Origin: Actinomycetes bacterium
Lineage (GTDB): Bacteria > Actinomycetota > Actinomycetes > Propionibacteriales > Propionibacteriaceae
DNA length: 39,421 bases
Reading direction: 5' to 3'
Assembly: GCA_023392635.1 (NCBI GenBank)
Contig: JAEVYS010000089.1
Span: 1-39,421, forward strand
The position numbers and the translations under genes are program-made. Of the stretch, positions 23,818-30,795 are shown piece by piece (within the stretch, counting starts at the first letter, position 1; each line of letters opens with the position of its first letter). Below the pieces are notes generated by a model, which did not search any database, was not told the origin of the DNA, and was given only the letters and a program-made list of their open reading frames with translations.

Positions 23818-25167
23818 TCAGGCGTTCGCGCCCACGGGCAGCGACTCCGCATCGGACTCGGTGTACACCCGCTCATCGAGCAGCCCGTTGCGCTTGGCGA
23901 CCAGGGTGGGCACCAACGCCTGGCCAGCGACATTGGTCGCAGTGCGCATCATGTCCAGGATCGGGTCGATGGCGAGCAACAGGCCGACGCCCTCCAGGGG
24001 CAGACCGAGGGTGGACAGGGTCAGGGTGAGCATCACCACGGCGCCCGTCAGGCCGGCGGTCGCCGCGGAGCCGACCACGGAGACGAAAGCGATCAGCAGG
24101 TAATGGCCGGCGTTCAGCGGGACGTGGTAGAGCTGCGCGACCGTGATGGCCGCGAGCGCGGGATAGACCGCTGCGCAGCCGTCCATCTTCGTGGTCGCGC
24201 CGAGCGGGACGGCGAACGAGGCGTACTCGCTGGGCACTCCGAGGCGCTCGATCACGGCGTGCCGGGTCACCGGCAGAGTGCCGACGGAGCTGCGGGAGAC
24301 GAAGCCGAGCACGATCGCGTCCCACGCGCCGGCGAAGAATCGGCGCACGCTCAGGCCGTGCGCCTTGAGCAGCGCCGGGTAGAGCACGAACAGGACGAGG
24401 GCGCAGCCGACGTACACGTCCAGGGCGAACACGCCGAGCGGGGCAAGGAGGTCCCAGCCGTAGGTCGCGATCGCCTTCCCGATGAGCGCAGCGGAGCCGA
24501 TCGGCGCGAGGCGGATGACCCACCACACGAGCTTCTGGAACACCTCCAGGAGGCTGGTGGAGAGCTCGATGAAGCGGTTCGCCTTCTCGCCGACCGCGAG
24601 CGCGGCGGCACCGAGCGCGATGCCGAGCACGACGAGCTGGAGGACGTTGAAGGACACCGAGTTCGTCACGCTGATCGCGTCACCGCTCTGGGTGGCGTGG
24701 CCGGAGACCTCGAGACCGAGGATGTTGGCCGGGAACAAGGACTTTAGGAAGTCGAGCCAGGTGCCCTGCACGCCGGCGGCCTGCGCCTGGCCCAGGTTCA
24801 CGCCCGCGTTGGCACCCGGGTTGGTGAGCAGCCCGATTCCGATGCCGATCGCGACGGAGAAGAGGGCGGTCACGGCGAACCAGACGAGCGTCTGGACGGC
24901 CAGCCTGGCCGCGTCCGTGACGTGGCGCAGTTGCGTGATCGAGACGATGAGGGCGGTCAGGACCAGCGGCACGACGAGTACGCGCAGCAGTTGCACGAAC
25001 AGGGTTCCGACCGTGTTGAGGGTCGTGGTGAGCCAGTCGAGGGTGAAGCCGCGGGCCAGGAAGCCGAGGGCGACGCCGACAGCGAGGCCGATCAGCACCT
25101 GCGCCCAGAACGGGACGCGGGCACGACGCGGGCGCGCGGTCGCGGGCACGGTTGATGAGGTGGACAT
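23818..25167 (-). CDS. Dicarboxylate/amino acid:cation symporter (DAACS family)
   Basis: 449 residues from ATG 25167, with AAAGGAAA just upstream. Eight helices and two re-entrant loops are expected for this GltP/DctA/SstT-type carrier. Diagnostic motifs: FVQLLRVLVVPLVLTALIVS near the N-terminus, SRSSVGTLPVT (hairpin 1), VPLGATTKMDGCAAVYPALA (helix 7, Na+ and substrate site) and IDPILDMMRTATNVAGQALV (helix 8, substrate-binding Asp/Arg/Asn). The Arg in the last motif is the residue that contacts the side-chain carboxylate in glutamate/aspartate carriers, which favours an acidic substrate. The 250-bp region upstream contains two strong hairpins, so expression may be controlled in the leader. 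Confidence 0.93.
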   Translation of the reverse strand: MSTSSTVPATARPRRARVPFWAQVLIGLAVGVALGFLARGFTLDWLTTTLNTVGTLFVQLLRVLVVPLVLTALIVSITQLRHVTDAARLAVQTLVWFAVTALFSVAIGIGIGLLTNPGANAGVNLGQAQAAGVQGTWLDFLKSLFPANILGLEVSGHATQSGDAISVTNSVSFNVLQLVVLGIALGAAALAVGEKANRFIELSTSLLEVFQKLVWWVIRLAPIGSAALIGKAIATYGWDLLAPLGVFALDVYVGCALVLFVLYPALLKAHGLSVRRFFAGAWDAIVLGFVSRSSVGTLPVTRHAVIERLGVPSEYASFAVPLGATTKMDGCAAVYPALAAITVAQLYHVPLNAGHYLLIAFVSVVGSAATAGLTGAVVMLTLTLSTLGLPLEGVGLLLAIDPILDMMRTATNVAGQALVPTLVAKRNGLLDERVYTESDAESLPVGANA

Positions 25168-25191
25168 GGTTTCCTTTCACGGGGTGGGAGG

Positions 25192-25209
25192 TCCCGCCGA
25201 AGGGCGGGA
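25192..25209 (-). promoter_or_regulatory. Hairpin near the start of the symporter gene
   Basis: TCCCGCC and GGCGGGA with a 4-base loop form a 7-bp stem ending 25 bases before the symporter ATG. It could hide or expose the nearby ribosome site. Confidence 0.4.
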
Positions 25210-25230
25210 GGTCGGGGGCGCGCGGGTCAG

Positions 25231-25254
25231 CGTCGACAGCGGTCGCTGTCGACG
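25231..25254. promoter_or_regulatory. Perfect 24-bp palindrome upstream of the symporter
   Basis: CGTCGACAGCG and CGCTGTCGACG are perfect 11-bp arms with a 2-bp centre. It can act as an operator in DNA or as a hairpin in the symporter leader RNA. The motif GTCGACG occurs a third time near 25274. Confidence 0.5.
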
Positions 25255-25375
25255 TGGCCGAGATCGACCTCGAGTCGACGCCACAGGTGCTGGTGCACCA
25301 CCCCGTCCTTTCCTCTGGAGCCCCGCGAATCCTCCACCGGGCCCGTTCTGGGTTACCCGCGAAGGGCACACGTGA

Positions 25376-25404
25376 ACCGGTGGGCCGGGGTCCGGCCCAC
25401 CGGT
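25376..25404 (-). terminator. Terminator hairpin after the OsmC gene
   Basis: A perfect 13-bp stem (ACCGGTGGGCCGG / CCGGCCCACCGGT) with a 3-base loop lies 13 bases after the OsmC stop on the reverse strand. Confidence 0.75.
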
Positions 25405-25417
25405 ATCCGGATGCTGG

Positions 25418-25840
25418 TCAGACCAGTGCTGCGTCCAGCGTGATCGTCGTGCCGGTCAGCGCCTTCGAGACCGGGCAACCGGTCTTGGCGCCCTCGGCGA
25501 ATTCGGTGAACTGCTCGGGGGTGAGCCCGGGGACCGAAGCGCGGACCGTGAGCACGATCCCGGTGATGCCCTCCCCGGCCACGAAGGTCACGTCGGCCTT
25601 GGTGTCGATGGACTCGGCCGTCGTGCCGTTCTGGGCGAGGGCGTGGGATAACGCCATCGAGTAGCACGCGGAATGGGCGGCCGCGATGAGTTCCTCGGGG
25701 CTGGTCCTGCCCTCCGTCTCGCCGGCCCGGGAGCGCCAGTCGACCTCGACACTGCCGAGGGTGGAGTTCAGGAACTCGACTTCGCCCTGACCTTCCATGA
25801 GGGAGCCCTCCCAGTGGGCCTGTGCGGAGCGAACGGTCAT
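25418..25840 (-). CDS. OsmC family peroxidase
   Basis: 140 residues from ATG 25840, with AAGGCAGG upstream; a longer in-frame start at 25888 adds no family sequence. OsmC proteins reduce organic hydroperoxides with a pair of conserved cysteines: Cys59 in AAAHSACYSMALS and Cys122 in GAKTGCPVSKAL. Both are present and their spacing matches the OsmC subfamily (as opposed to Ohr). Other motifs are TSPEELIAAAHSACY and the N-terminal WEGSLMEGQGEV. It is a cytosolic homodimer by family. It ends in a strong hairpin and is divergent from the PAP2 gene (113-bp gap). It probably defends against peroxide or osmotic stress. Confidence 0.93.
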   Translation of the reverse strand: MTVRSAQAHWEGSLMEGQGEVEFLNSTLGSVEVDWRSRAGETEGRTSPEELIAAAHSACYSMALSHALAQNGTTAESIDTKADVTFVAGEGITGIVLTVRASVPGLTPEQFTEFAEGAKTGCPVSKALTGTTITLDAALV

Positions 25841-25941
25841 GGTGCCTGCCTTTCGAGAGATCGGGGTTGCTGTCCGGCCTGTACCCAACCTGCAACGGCA
25901 GCCACTCGGCGCCTATTCCGTGCGGCCTGCGCGCCGCCGGG

Positions 25942-25947
25942 TAGTCT
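25942..25947 (+). promoter_or_regulatory. -10 element of the PAP2 gene
   Basis: TAGTCT ends 6 bases before the ATG at 25954 and there is no Shine-Dalgarno; a leaderless transcript is predicted. Confidence 0.45.
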
Positions 25948-25953
25948 CGCGAA

Positions 25954-26703
25954 ATGGGCGCGGAGAGGAGCATCAGCAAGCCGGTGGCACCGACCCCGCC
26001 CGCCCCGGTGGAGGCGCCGTCCAACCGGGCGCTCGCCCTGGCCGGCCTGGTCGGGGGGGCCGTGTTCGTCGGCCTGATGGTCGCCGCGGGCCAGATCTAC
26101 GACGCGGTGACGGACGAGGACGGCGTCTCCGGGCTCGACCAGCCGGTGCTCAACGCGGCCATCGCCCTGCGGACGCCGTTCTGGAATTCCTTCGTGACCG
26201 GCTTCACCAATCTCGGCGACACCCCGGCCATGGTGGTCATCGGCCTGCTGCTCACAGCCGGTCTGTACTACCGCTACCGGCGACGCACGATCTGGGTCCT
26301 GATGCTGGTGGCGGCTGCCGGCTCGCTGACGTTCACGGTGGTCGGCAAGGCCCTCGTCGGTCGCAACCGGCCCGCCACCGACTTCGCGGTCCCGCCGTAC
26401 GAGCCGAGCTACTCGTTCCCGTCCGGGCACACCCTGAACAGCACGGTGGTGGCCGGCATGCTCGCCTACCTCGTGGTGTGGCTGGCGGCGCACGTCAGGG
26501 CGCGCGTGATCGCTGTCGCCGCCGCGATCGCCTGGGCGGTGGGCATCGGGCTGAGCCGGGTGTTCCTCGGCCACCACTGGCTCACCGACGTCATGTTCGC
26601 CTGGCTGTTCGGGCTGGCGTGGCTGGCCCTGCTGGTCACGGTGCACCAGTTCCTGGTCAGGCGCCGCCTCGCCCCACCGGCACCCGCGCAATTGTCCCAA
26701 TAG
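25954..26703 (+). CDS. PAP2 superfamily membrane phosphatase
   Basis: 249 residues from ATG 25954, with about six membrane helices. The three PAP2 phosphatase motifs are intact: K132-x6-RP (KALVGRNRP), PSGH at 156-159 and SRVFLGHHWLTD (S201, R202, H208, D212). The family removes phosphate from lipid phosphates such as phosphatidic acid, phosphatidylglycerol phosphate or undecaprenyl pyrophosphate, with the active site on the outer face of the membrane. Which lipid is used here is unknown. The TIR gene follows 34 bp later on the same strand, but that gene has its own -10 candidate, so cotranscription is only possible. Confidence 0.92.
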   Translation: MGAERSISKPVAPTPPAPVEAPSNRALALAGLVGGAVFVGLMVAAGQIYDAVTDEDGVSGLDQPVLNAAIALRTPFWNSFVTGFTNLGDTPAMVVIGLLLTAGLYYRYRRRTIWVLMLVAAAGSLTFTVVGKALVGRNRPATDFAVPPYEPSYSFPSGHTLNSTVVAGMLAYLVVWLAAHVRARVIAVAAAIAWAVGIGLSRVFLGHHWLTDVMFAWLFGLAWLALLVTVHQFLVRRRLAPPAPAQLSQ

Positions 26704-26724
26704 GGCCCGATTCGCAGGCGCTCC

Positions 26725-26730
26725 TAGCCT
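26725..26730 (+). promoter_or_regulatory. -10 element of the TIR gene
   Basis: TAGCCT ends 7 bases before the ATG at 26738 and there is no Shine-Dalgarno, so the start may be leaderless. No good -35 hexamer is visible at the right distance. Confidence 0.4.
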
Positions 26731-26737
26731 GTGCGCC

Positions 26738-27952
26738 ATGGGGGGAGGCGAGCAGGCACCGGCGGGTCGCGCGCGGCCACGGGTGTTCCTGAGCTACCGG
26801 CGCGCCGACACCCAGCACGCCGCCGGACGGGCGGCCGACAAGCTCGCCGACCGCTACGACCTCTTCATGGACATCGACACGATCCCGCCCGGCGTGGACT
26901 TCGCGGACTACCTCCGGCGGGCAGTGGGTGGCTGCGACGTGCTCCTCGCGTTCGTCGGAGACCGCTGGGCCGACGCTGTGGACGAGCACGGCCGGCGGCG
27001 CCTGGACGACCCGCAGGACTGGGTGGCGGCGGAGATCGCGACCGCACTCAGCAGGGGGATCCCGGTCATCCCGGTCCTCGTGGACGCCGCCGCGCTGCCG
27101 ATGGCCGACATCCTGCCCGCATCGATTCGTCCGATGGTGGGCCGTCAGGCCGCGCCGCTGCGGTTCGAGACGTTCTCCGCCGACCTGAGCCACCTCGTCG
27201 CAGCGATCGACCATGCAGCCGCTGGACCGGCCGCGGCGCAGGCGGTCGATCAGGACGGCGTGCAGCGGGCGTTTGCCGAACGGTGGGCGAAGGAGCCTGC
27301 CCCTCGGGAGCGCACGCCGGTCGGGCTGGCGCTGCCAGCCGGTCGCCGGCGGACGGCACCGCTGGTCGTCGGCGCGGCCGCCGTGGTGCTCCTGGGGTTG
27401 GGGACCTGGTTCTGGCTCTCGCAGCCCCACACCGGCGCCTCCCCTGCGCCGACGTCGTCGGTGTCGACGGGGCCACCGCCCGCAGCGGCGACGGTTCCCC
27501 CTGCGACGTCGGTCGCCGCGCTGCGCGAGCGGGTCCCCCGGGCCGTCCGCGGGACGTGCCGAAAGCTCGTCCCGACCGACCCGGGGCTGACCGCCGACCT
27601 GCTCGTGGCCATCCAGTGCACTCCCACCGCAGCCGCGGGTGGCGGCCCCCGTCCGCGGTTCGCGTTCTACCTCCAGTACCGGAACACGGCCGCGGCACAG
27701 GCGGCGTTCCGTGGGTACTACGCCTCCGGCGCTCCCGGCCAGGGGGACTGCACGAGCGGGCCGGGCGAGGTCGCCGATGAGAGGCCCGGCGCGGGGACCG
27801 GCGTCCTGCGCTGCTACCGGGACGCGAACGACTACCTCGTGTTCGCCTGGACCGCGCAGGAGCAGGCCATCGTGGCGTCCGCGGCAGACCCGGATCGGTC
27901 GTTCGGTGACATGTTCTCCTGGTGGTCGAGCGCGGGCCCGTCGGCACCCTGA
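26738..27952 (+). CDS. Transmembrane TIR-domain protein with a kinase-type extracellular sensor domain
   Basis: 404 residues from ATG 26738. Residues 14-160 are a bacterial TIR domain: RVFLSYRRAD (15-24), FMDIDTIPPGVDF (43-55), CDVLLAFVGDRW (66-77), then WVAAEI with Glu99, the position of the catalytic Glu in NAD-cleaving TIR domains, and GIPVIPVLVD (107-116). A membrane segment follows at about 208-227, then a Pro/Thr/Ser linker (230-268). The outer domain (about 270-395) has four Cys (RGTCRK, AIQCTP, QGDCTS, LRCYRD) and ends in an FAWTAQEQAIVASA...FSWW pattern like the C-terminal sensors of actinobacterial Ser/Thr kinases. It is followed by a pseudokinase of the same layout. Joint function as a receptor is inferred; NADase activity is untested. 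Confidence 0.87.
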   Translation: MGGGEQAPAGRARPRVFLSYRRADTQHAAGRAADKLADRYDLFMDIDTIPPGVDFADYLRRAVGGCDVLLAFVGDRWADAVDEHGRRRLDDPQDWVAAEIATALSRGIPVIPVLVDAAALPMADILPASIRPMVGRQAAPLRFETFSADLSHLVAAIDHAAAGPAAAQAVDQDGVQRAFAERWAKEPAPRERTPVGLALPAGRRRTAPLVVGAAAVVLLGLGTWFWLSQPHTGASPAPTSSVSTGPPPAAATVPPATSVAALRERVPRAVRGTCRKLVPTDPGLTADLLVAIQCTPTAAAGGGPRPRFAFYLQYRNTAAAQAAFRGYYASGAPGQGDCTSGPGEVADERPGAGTGVLRCYRDANDYLVFAWTAQEQAIVASAADPDRSFGDMFSWWSSAGPSAP

Positions 27953-28039
27953 CCCCGTGGTGGCAGCATTACCGCTACTCAGGGCCACGAACGCGGCCAT
28001 AGCATCCGAGCCAGCCGGTTCTGGGTGCGGGGGGGCACG

Positions 28040-29542
28040 ATGGAGATTGGTGGCTTTCAGCTCGGTCAGCAACTGCCGGGTGGTCGCTTCGGAGCCCGCT
28101 GGCGGGCCACCGGCTCCCAGGGCGAGCAGGTCCTGCTGAAACAGTTGGTGAGGATGCGTCGGGAGCAGGAGCCGTCATTCCTCGAGGCGCAGGACCTCCT
28201 GCGCGCCGTCACCTCTGCCTCCCTGGCGCGGACCTGGCCGTCGGTGTCCGACTCGGCCGGCACCCGCTGGGCGGTGGAGGAATGGATCGACGGCGTCTCA
28301 CTGTCCGCGCTGCAGCAGGAGCACGTGCTGTCCACCGGCCAGGCGCTCGGGGTGGCCCGTGGCGTGCTCGGGGGGCTGGCCGCCCTCCACTCGTCCGGGA
28401 TCGCCCACGGGCTGGTAGGTCCGGCGACGGTGATGCTGGACCGTTCGGGCAAGCCCACGCTGGTCGACTCCGGGCTGTGGGCAGCGGACCGGGAGGTGGC
28501 GGAGACCGACGTCTTCGCAGCCCCCGAGGTCGCCGCCGGCTCGTCCCCGACCCCCAGCGCCGACGTGTTCTCAGCGGGCAGCATGATCAGCGGCGCGCTG
28601 CAGGCCGGACCGGTCGACGCCGGCCTGGCGTCCGTCCTCGCCAGGGCCACGCACCCCGACCCGCTGCAGAGGCACCCGGACGGCGCCGCCTTCCTGGCGC
28701 AGCTCTCGGAAGCGGCCGAGCGCGCGTACGGACCGTTGTGGTGGACCCTCGAAGGCATCGGCGGGGCCGTGGCGTCCGCCCTCGGCGCGGGAGCGGCAGG
28801 AGCCGCAGGCACCGGCGCCGCCGGCGCAGGTTCGGCCGGCGTCATGTCGGGAAGCCTGGGAACCGGCAACGCCGCGATCCTCGCCGGCGCCGATGCCGGA
28901 GCCGGGGGGACGGGGGTCGTGACGGGCGCCGTCAGGTCGGGCAGCCGGCTGAGGGTGTTGATCCCCGTCCTCGTCGGAGTGGTCGTGATCGGCGTCGCGG
29001 CCGTAGCTCTCGCCAACAACGGCAGGTCGCAGCCGGGCGCACTGAACGCACCGGTCAGCACCCCGACCCCGTCCGCGACCGCGACCGTACCGTCCACACC
29101 GACGCCCACGCCCACGCCGCCGCTGGGGGCCGGTCTCAACGGCACCTACACCTACGAGTCGGTTCGCACGAAGAGCAACGACGCGCGCTTCCCCGTGGGA
29201 GAGCGGCAGACAACCACGTGGGTGGTCATGACGACCTGCTTCGGCGAGACCTGCACCTCCGACGCGACCGTGGACGGGACCGCCGTACCGGTGGAATTCA
29301 CCCCGACCGGCTTCACCACCGACCTGACCTTCCCCGTGGACTGCATCCGGTTCGACACCCAGAAGAAGGTCGGCTCGGTCAACTACCGCCAGGTCCGCAA
29401 GCTGTCCGTGGTGACGGTCTCCGACGGTGTCATCACCAAGCTCTCCGGAACCTCGAAGACCAGGCAGCTGAAGGCGTGCAAGATCCAGACGATCCCGGTC
29501 GGCAGGTTCGAGTACAAGGTGACCATGACGCTGAAGAAGTGA
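28040..29542 (+). CDS. Transmembrane Ser/Thr pseudokinase with extracellular domain
   Basis: 500 residues from ATG 28040, preceded by GGGGGGG; GTG 28025 is an alternative. Residues 5-225 have a protein kinase fold but a ruined active site. Lys34 (VLLKQL) and an APE-like AAPE (160-163) remain. HRDLKPxN has become HGLVGPAT (123-130), so the catalytic Asp, Lys and Asn are all lost, and DFG is DSG (143-145). An Ala/Gly-rich stretch (245-300), a membrane segment (about 304-325), a Thr/Pro linker (338-362) and an outer domain (about 365-500) with four Cys follow. It probably binds nucleotide or partners without phosphorylating. It starts 87 bp after the TIR gene, with the same topology. A TAGCAT hexamer at 28000-28005 may give it its own promoter. 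Confidence 0.85.
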   Translation: MEIGGFQLGQQLPGGRFGARWRATGSQGEQVLLKQLVRMRREQEPSFLEAQDLLRAVTSASLARTWPSVSDSAGTRWAVEEWIDGVSLSALQQEHVLSTGQALGVARGVLGGLAALHSSGIAHGLVGPATVMLDRSGKPTLVDSGLWAADREVAETDVFAAPEVAAGSSPTPSADVFSAGSMISGALQAGPVDAGLASVLARATHPDPLQRHPDGAAFLAQLSEAAERAYGPLWWTLEGIGGAVASALGAGAAGAAGTGAAGAGSAGVMSGSLGTGNAAILAGADAGAGGTGVVTGAVRSGSRLRVLIPVLVGVVVIGVAAVALANNGRSQPGALNAPVSTPTPSATATVPSTPTPTPTPPLGAGLNGTYTYESVRTKSNDARFPVGERQTTTWVVMTTCFGETCTSDATVDGTAVPVEFTPTGFTTDLTFPVDCIRFDTQKKVGSVNYRQVRKLSVVTVSDGVITKLSGTSKTRQLKACKIQTIPVGRFEYKVTMTLKK

Positions 29543-29556
29543 CGACGGACGCCGAT

Positions 29557-29586
29557 TTCACAACGTCGGCGGGTGTTGGGTAGAGT
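29557..29586 (+). promoter_or_regulatory. Promoter of tRNA-Ala
   Basis: TTCACA (29557-29562), an 18-bp spacer and TAGAGT (29581-29586) place the transcription start about 17 bases before the tRNA 5' end. Confidence 0.5.
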
Positions 29587-29609
29587 ACGGACTCGTCCTC
29601 AGGGACGTT

Positions 29610-29682
29610 GGGGCTATGGCGCAGTTGGTAGCGCGCTTCCATGGCATGGAAGAGGCCACGGGTTCGAATCCCGTTAGCTCCA
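29610..29682 (+). tRNA. tRNA-Ala (anticodon GGC)
   Basis: 73 bases form a complete cloverleaf. The acceptor arm is GGGGCTA with TAGCTCC (one G-U). The D arm is GCGC...GCGC with AGTTGGTA. The anticodon stem CTTCC/GGAAG encloses loop ATGGCAT, so the anticodon is GGC (Ala, codons GCC/GCU). The T arm is ACGGG-TTCGAAT-CCCGT, and the discriminator base is A. The CCA end is not encoded (CCT follows). Confidence 0.97.
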
Positions 29683-29771
29683 CCTCGTCAGACGCACATT
29701 CGGGAACCTCCGGGCGACAGGCCCTGCCCAGGGGCCCGCCCTCCTCCCCACGCTGGGCCAGTCGCCCACAG

Positions 29772-29832
29772 ACGCCCCCGGAACTCACGCATGCCCCTGA
29801 ACTTCTGGGGGCGTTTGTGAACTTCGGGGGCG
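29772..29832. repeat. Inverted and direct repeats downstream of tRNA-Ala
   Basis: ACGCCCCC (29772-29779) pairs with GGGGGCGT (29807-29814), which is followed by TT; this may terminate the tRNA transcript. The segment TGAACTTC(T)GGGGGCG occurs twice in tandem (29798-29813 and 29818-29832). No gene lies in 29683-29907. Confidence 0.45.
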
Positions 29833-29907
29833 CCTGGGCGACCGCGATCGCCGGCACGTCGAGTTGGTATGGCCAACGATGGAAGGGCCGGCGCCGTGGC
29901 CCTGGCC

Positions 29908-30366
29908 TCACGCGTCAGGCTCGCCGTTTCCCAACGAGTCGATCATCTTGCGGAGGATGGTCGAGACGCCCGCCTGCTCGGCCTCCGTGAGACCGGCCAG
30001 CATCTTGATCTCCACCGCGCGCACCGCGGCACTCGCGCGGTCGAGGCTTCGCCGGCCGCGTGCCGTCAGCTCCGCGGGAAGGACCTTCCCGACCGGTGCC
30101 TCGGTGGGCCGGGTCACGTAGCCGTCGCGCTCCAGCGCCTGGAGCAGGACGTTCATCGACTGCCTGGTCACGAACGCCCCCCGGGCCAGCTCGGAGTTGG
30201 AGAGTCCGGGGCGTTGGGCCAGCAACTCCAGGCACGAGTAGTGCGTGACGGTCATTCCCATCGGGCGAAGCACGGTCTCCATGGCGTGGCGCAGGGCGCT
30301 CGACGCCTCCTTCAGCAGGTAGCCGGGCGAGGTCTGGAGGTCGATGCGGAGCGCGTCTTGACTCAT
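29908..30366 (-). CDS. MarR family transcriptional regulator
   Basis: 152 residues from ATG 30366. It has the MarR winged helix: an N-terminal dimer helix (YLLKEASSALRHAMETVLRP), MTVTHYSCLELLAQRPGLSN, the recognition helix region ELARGAFVTRQSMNVLLQAL and the wing ERDGYVTRPTEAPVGKVLPA, then C-terminal dimer helices. The protein is cytosolic and dimeric by family. Two perfect palindromes lie between it and the divergent VOC gene, and one of them covers its own start codon, so it almost certainly represses itself and the VOC gene. Inducers of MarR proteins are usually phenolics, antibiotics or peroxides; the inducer here is unknown. A longer in-frame start would translate through both operators and is rejected. 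Confidence 0.93.
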   Translation of the reverse strand: MSQDALRIDLQTSPGYLLKEASSALRHAMETVLRPMGMTVTHYSCLELLAQRPGLSNSELARGAFVTRQSMNVLLQALERDGYVTRPTEAPVGKVLPAELTARGRRSLDRASAAVRAVEIKMLAGLTEAEQAGVSTILRKMIDSLGNGEPDA

Positions 30367-30408
30367 GTCAGTATTCTGACATATCCTCCCTATGTCAGAA
30401 TACTGACA
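30365..30408. promoter_or_regulatory. Double MarR operator, 43-bp nested palindrome
   Basis: Operator 1 (30366-30381) is TGTCAG-TATT-CTGACA and operator 2 (30393-30408) is TGTCAG-AATA-CTGACA, its exact reverse complement. The two with their flanks form a perfect 18-bp inverted repeat around the 7-bp spacer TCCTCCC. Centres are 27 bp apart. Operator 1 overlaps the marR start codon; operator 2 lies just upstream of the VOC ribosome site GAAAGGAT. Confidence 0.85.
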
Positions 30409-30423
30409 CGAAAGGATCCACAC

Positions 30424-30795
30424 ATGCCCGTCACCGGCCCCGACTTCATCTCGCTCCAGGTCCGCGACCTCGACGCCTCCCAGGCGTTCTACGAGCACTA
30501 CCTCGGCCTCGTGCGCTCACCCGCCGGACCGCCGCACGCCGTCGTCTTCGAGACAGAGCCGATCGCGTTCGCGCTGCGCGACGTGGCCCCCGGCACCGAT
30601 TTTGGCTCGGTCGCCCGGCCCGGCGCCGGCGTCGCCCTCTGGTTGCACGCCACGGATTCCCAGGCGATCCACGATGCCCTCGCCGCGGGTGGCCATGACA
30701 TCGTCTCCGCGCCGATCGACGGGCCCTTCGGCCGCACCTTCACCTTCGCCGATCCCGACGGCTACCACATCACCCTGCACGACCGCTCCTCATGA
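30424..30795 (+). CDS. VOC (glyoxalase/bleomycin resistance) family protein
   Basis: 123 residues from ATG 30424, with GAAAGGAT 8 bases upstream. It is a single-chain VOC protein with two beta-alpha-beta-beta-beta modules: FISLQVRDLDASQAFYEHYL at the N-terminus and GVALWLHATDSQAIHDALAA leading to FTFADPDGYHITLHD at the end. Usual metal ligands are incomplete: the first strand has no His, and the last motif has Thr-Leu-His where Glu is common, so activity may be a binding (drug-sequestering) one. Divergent from marR and sharing its operators, it is the probable target of that regulator. Substrate unknown. Confidence 0.88.
   Translation: MPVTGPDFISLQVRDLDASQAFYEHYLGLVRSPAGPPHAVVFETEPIAFALRDVAPGTDFGSVARPGAGVALWLHATDSQAIHDALAAGGHDIVSAPIDGPFGRTFTFADPDGYHITLHDRSS

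Noticed and set aside
26693..26715. A third copy of the dispersed palindromic repeat at the end of the PAP2 gene
   Set aside because: The sequence around the stop (ATTGTCCCAATAGGG) shares only short words with the repeat.
25954..29542. Defence island or prophage around the TIR gene
   Set aside because: No nuclease, helicase, integrase or phage genes are nearby; the neighbours are ordinary chromosomal genes and the TIR protein is a membrane receptor by layout.
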